DNA of 64,000 nucleotides. Origin: Opitutia bacterium. Its GTDB lineage: Bacteria; Verrucomicrobiota; Verrucomicrobiia; Opitutales; Opitutaceae. The notes beneath the pieces are model-generated. The model saw only the letters and a list, made by a program, of their open reading frames with translations, was not told where the DNA came from and did no database searches. Shown here piece by piece: positions 62,117 through 64,000 of this stretch; positions within the stretch are counted from its first letter, which is position 1; each line of letters opens with the position of its first letter. The stretch covers positions 434,001 through 498,000 of the forward strand of contig JACPIT010000001.1 of the NCBI GenBank assembly GCA_016187945.1. The letters run 5' to 3'. Made by a program: the position numbers and the translations under genes.

Positions 62117-63069
62117 GAGGCTCCTTGCGGCAGCACCACGCGACGCGTGTAGACGTGCGAGTGCTGCACGACGATGTCCCACCAGGTGCCAGTGGACGTG
62201 TAGCCCGGCGGCGGGTTCTCGAAATTGCGCAACTGCCGGACGCCTTCGTCGGTGAGCACGCGGATCATGATCTCGACGGCGTCCGGCCGCGCGCTGTCCG
62301 ACGTGCCGCTGCCACCGAGCCGCACGAGATGCGTCAGTTCGTCGTTGGTCCAATCGCCCGCCGGCGTCGCGGGAAACAGCGGTCGCAGCGCCGTGGCATT
62401 GGAGCGGAAAAACCGGACGCCGAAATCGACCACGTGATCCGCGAGCACGGTGTCGAGCGGCGGACGCAGCACGTTCCCCGCGTTGCCGACCGTCGCGTTC
62501 GCGGTGCGGTAGCCGCCGGTCGTTGGGTCGAGATTGTAGCCGGCCGCGAAGGTGTTCGCGTCGCTCACCACCGAGCGGAACAGCAGATACGACACCTCCG
62601 CCCCCGACGCGCTGGACTGCGCGCGCCGCACGATTTGGTAGGCGACGGCGCGGAGGTTGGCCGTGTTGCGGCCGCCCGCGTCGGTGAAAAACCGCAGCCA
62701 CGTGCCCGCGGCGCCAAAGCGATCGTCCGCGATCGCCGGCTCCGTCAGCACGAGCGAATCGGCGGCAGCGCGCCCGCGATTCGTGCTGACCCAAGCGCCC
62801 GAGTTGCTCGTGGTCGTCAGCACCGTGGCCGACATCCAGACGTTGCCGTCTTCGCGAAAGACTGCGGCTTGCAGATCGGCTTCGAGTTGGTCGAGCACCG
62901 CGCGCGCCGTCGCGGCCGTGGCGATGCGACCGTTCGCGCGCGTCCAGAGGTTCGACGCGGCGAGCGCGACCGAGAGCAAGAGCGTCACCAGCAGCGCGCC
63001 GATGCCGACCGCGACGAGCAGTTCGAGCAACGTGAAGGCGCGCCGCGATGTTCCGCGTCCGAGCTTCAT
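62113..63069 (-). CDS. Verru_Chthon cassette protein C (type IV pilin-like)
   Basis: A 318-residue prepilin-like protein. The leader MKLGRGTSRR is followed by the methylation-type motif AFTLLELLVAVGIGALLVTL, and a neck helix (AASNLWTRANGRIATAATAR). The C-terminal part is beta-rich (YQIVRRAQSSASGAEVSYLL, VVDFGVRFFRSNA). Starts overlap the B stop codon by ATGA. Like a minor pseudopilin of type II secretion or transformation systems, but no assembly ATPase or inner-membrane platform is visible in the window. Confidence 0.88.
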   Translation of the reverse strand: MKLGRGTSRRAFTLLELLVAVGIGALLVTLLLSVALAASNLWTRANGRIATAATARAVLDQLEADLQAAVFREDGNVWMSATVLTTTSNSGAWVSTNRGRAAADSLVLTEPAIADDRFGAAGTWLRFFTDAGGRNTANLRAVAYQIVRRAQSSASGAEVSYLLFRSVVSDANTFAAGYNLDPTTGGYRTANATVGNAGNVLRPPLDTVLADHVVDFGVRFFRSNATALRPLFPATPAGDWTNDELTHLVRLGGSGTSDSARPDAVEIMIRVLTDEGVRQLRNFENPPPGYTSTGTWWDIVVQHSHVYTRRVVLPQGAS

Positions 63070-63527
63070 CGCAGCAACACGTGTGAAAGCTGGAGCATCG
63101 AGTGCTCGGCGTCCACGTTAGCCGGCCACTCGACGCGAACCTGCACGGCTAGTCCGGCACCGGTGGCATCGGCGGACGGCGGACTGAGGTTTTCCACGCG
63201 AAACACCGTCACGACGTAGTGGCGATCCTGCGCCGCGAGCGCGCTGCCCCACCCCGTTTTCGTGCCGTCGCGCGAGAGATAAAAGCGCGCGTCTTCCGCG
63301 GAGGTGGCGCGCTCCGCGGTGACTTTCGCGGCGGCAGCGGCGAAGCCGAGACGCTCGAGTTCGGCGATGCCGTCTGCCAACGCGCGCTCGGCGTCGCGGC
63401 GGTCGTTGGCGATCGCGATCATTTTCGCAGCGCCCGCCATGAGGCCGAGCACGGCGGTCAGTCCCACCGCGAGCACGCCGATCGCGATGACGACCTCGAT
63501 CAAACTGAAGCCTCGGCGCGCCGTCAT
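63066..63527 (-). CDS. Verru_Chthon cassette protein B (type IV pilin-like)
   Basis: A 153-residue prepilin-like protein: short leader MTARRG, then FSLIEVVIAIGVLAVGLTAV, a textbook prepilin cleavage/methylation site with Phe and Glu at +1 and +5. A neck helix (NDRRDAERALADGIAELERL) follows and a short beta-rich globular part (HYVVTVFRVENLSPP, VQVRVEWPANVDAE). The start overlaps the stop of gene D (ATGA). Confidence 0.9.
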   Translation of the reverse strand: MTARRGFSLIEVVIAIGVLAVGLTAVLGLMAGAAKMIAIANDRRDAERALADGIAELERLGFAAAAAKVTAERATSAEDARFYLSRDGTKTGWGSALAAQDRHYVVTVFRVENLSPPSADATGAGLAVQVRVEWPANVDAEHSMLQLSHVLLR

Positions 63528-64000
63528 GGGATACTCGCCGCCTCTCTGAGCAGCGTAGCGATGCCGGATCCGCGCACGAGGTAGCAGCGGACTTGCTCGC
63601 TGGAGGTGAACTCGAACGTGTCAGCGCGGCGAACGACGTTCGCGAACGTGAGCTTGGGGCTGCCGAAAACTCCTCCCGCCGCGGAGAACTCGAGATAGCC
63701 GTAGCTGCCCGCCGGCAATCCCGGAGTGTTGACCGACATCGTCGCGGTCCAGCGGCTGGTGAAATTGCCCGGCCACACGACGCCGCTGCCAGTCGGCACC
63801 GAGGAAGCCGGCACCAGACGCACGTGTCGGCTCAGGCGCACGGGCTCGGCGACCAAGGTCCACGCGCCGCTCGACGCGTCCTGTCTCAGCAACGCAACCA
63901 GCGCGAGACGTTCATCGAGATCGGCAGCGTCGAGATTGATGGCGAGGCGCACAGGCTTGCCGAGGCGGATCGCATTCGCCCTCGCGAGAGCGAGCTGAGC
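63524..64000 (-). CDS. Verru_Chthon cassette protein D, C-terminal part
   Basis: The frame is open to the right edge of the window, so the N-terminus and pilin signal are missing. The visible 158 residues begin AQLALARANAIRLGKPVRLA, typical of the pilin neck followed by the first strand, and continue with strands such as VALLRQDASSGAWTLVAEPV and GYLEFSAAGGVFGSPKLTF, ending SGIATLLREAASIP. The stop TGA overlaps the B start (ATGA). Assignment depends on position in the D-B-C-A order. Confidence 0.75.
   Translation of the reverse strand, partial: AQLALARANAIRLGKPVRLAINLDAADLDERLALVALLRQDASSGAWTLVAEPVRLSRHVRLVPASSVPTGSGVVWPGNFTSRWTATMSVNTPGLPAGSYGYLEFSAAGGVFGSPKLTFANVVRRADTFEFTSSEQVRCYLVRGSGIATLLREAASIP

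Overview
The window looks like chromosomal DNA of a Verrucomicrobiota bacterium, most likely from the Opitutaceae. It is GC-rich, ends in a type IV pilin-like 'Verru_Chthon' cassette, carries duplicated orphan ABC permeases and an ASKHA/HgdB activase fusion, and has intergenic spaces filled with GTAG-type palindromic repeats. This assignment is inference from gene content. No rRNA gene is present to confirm it.

Layout. 1-8.2 kb: the end of a GH3 glycosidase, priA divergent from an unusual Fur-family regulator, a TPR protein, an M23 peptidase, the coupled pair hemW plus lipoprotein, and a TIG-type lipoprotein. 8.2-14.1 kb: a giant CoA-dehydratase activase-like protein divergent from a LysR regulator. 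14.1-16.1 kb: an accessory island with an IS91-type transposase remnant and two small genes arranged like integron gene cassettes with attC-like sites. 16.6-30 kb: an Rsm22-like methyltransferase, an ABC ATPase with three MacB/FtsX-type permeases, a secreted beta-helix protein and small proteins (PhnA/YjdM, DUF6172, ArsC-like). 30-45 kb: an esterase, aspartate aminotransferase, secG, a SulP transporter, parB, a LysM protein, fmt, der, an aminotransferase with an Lrp-type regulator, ffh and a ceramidase-like membrane protein. 45-54 kb: a DUF900 lipoprotein, TPR protein, trpF, DegT-type aminotransferase, hemD, hemC, tRNA-Val, asd and an L,D-transpeptidase. 54-64 kb: a P1B-type metal ATPase, DinG-like helicase, PP2C phosphatase, nucleotidyltransferase, tRNA-Met and the four-gene Verru_Chthon cassette, coupled by ATGA overlaps and truncated at the window end.

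The most interesting signals are not ordinary genes. First, palindromic repeats lie inside reading frames: two copies of one family in the Rsm22-like methyltransferase and in a lipoprotein signal region, a GTAG-type pair in hemW, and a 25-bp palindrome in fmt. They resemble the Rickettsia palindromic elements in principle. Second, at 15.1-16.0 kb the ends of two small genes carry short complementary core sites exactly as integron cassettes do, with a strong attC-like hairpin, but no integrase is visible (a CALIN-like cluster). Third, two 22-23 codon micro-ORFs that start with the same residues sit in the same relative position, between the 3' end of a gene and a repeat pair.

Genes work mostly as unrelated housekeeping blocks: tetrapyrrole synthesis (hemC, hemD; hemW is more likely a haem chaperone or related radical-SAM protein), aspartate-family and aromatic amino-acid metabolism (asd, aspC, trpF), translation and protein export (fmt, der, ffh, secG, tRNAs), replication repair (priA, dinG) and envelope biology.
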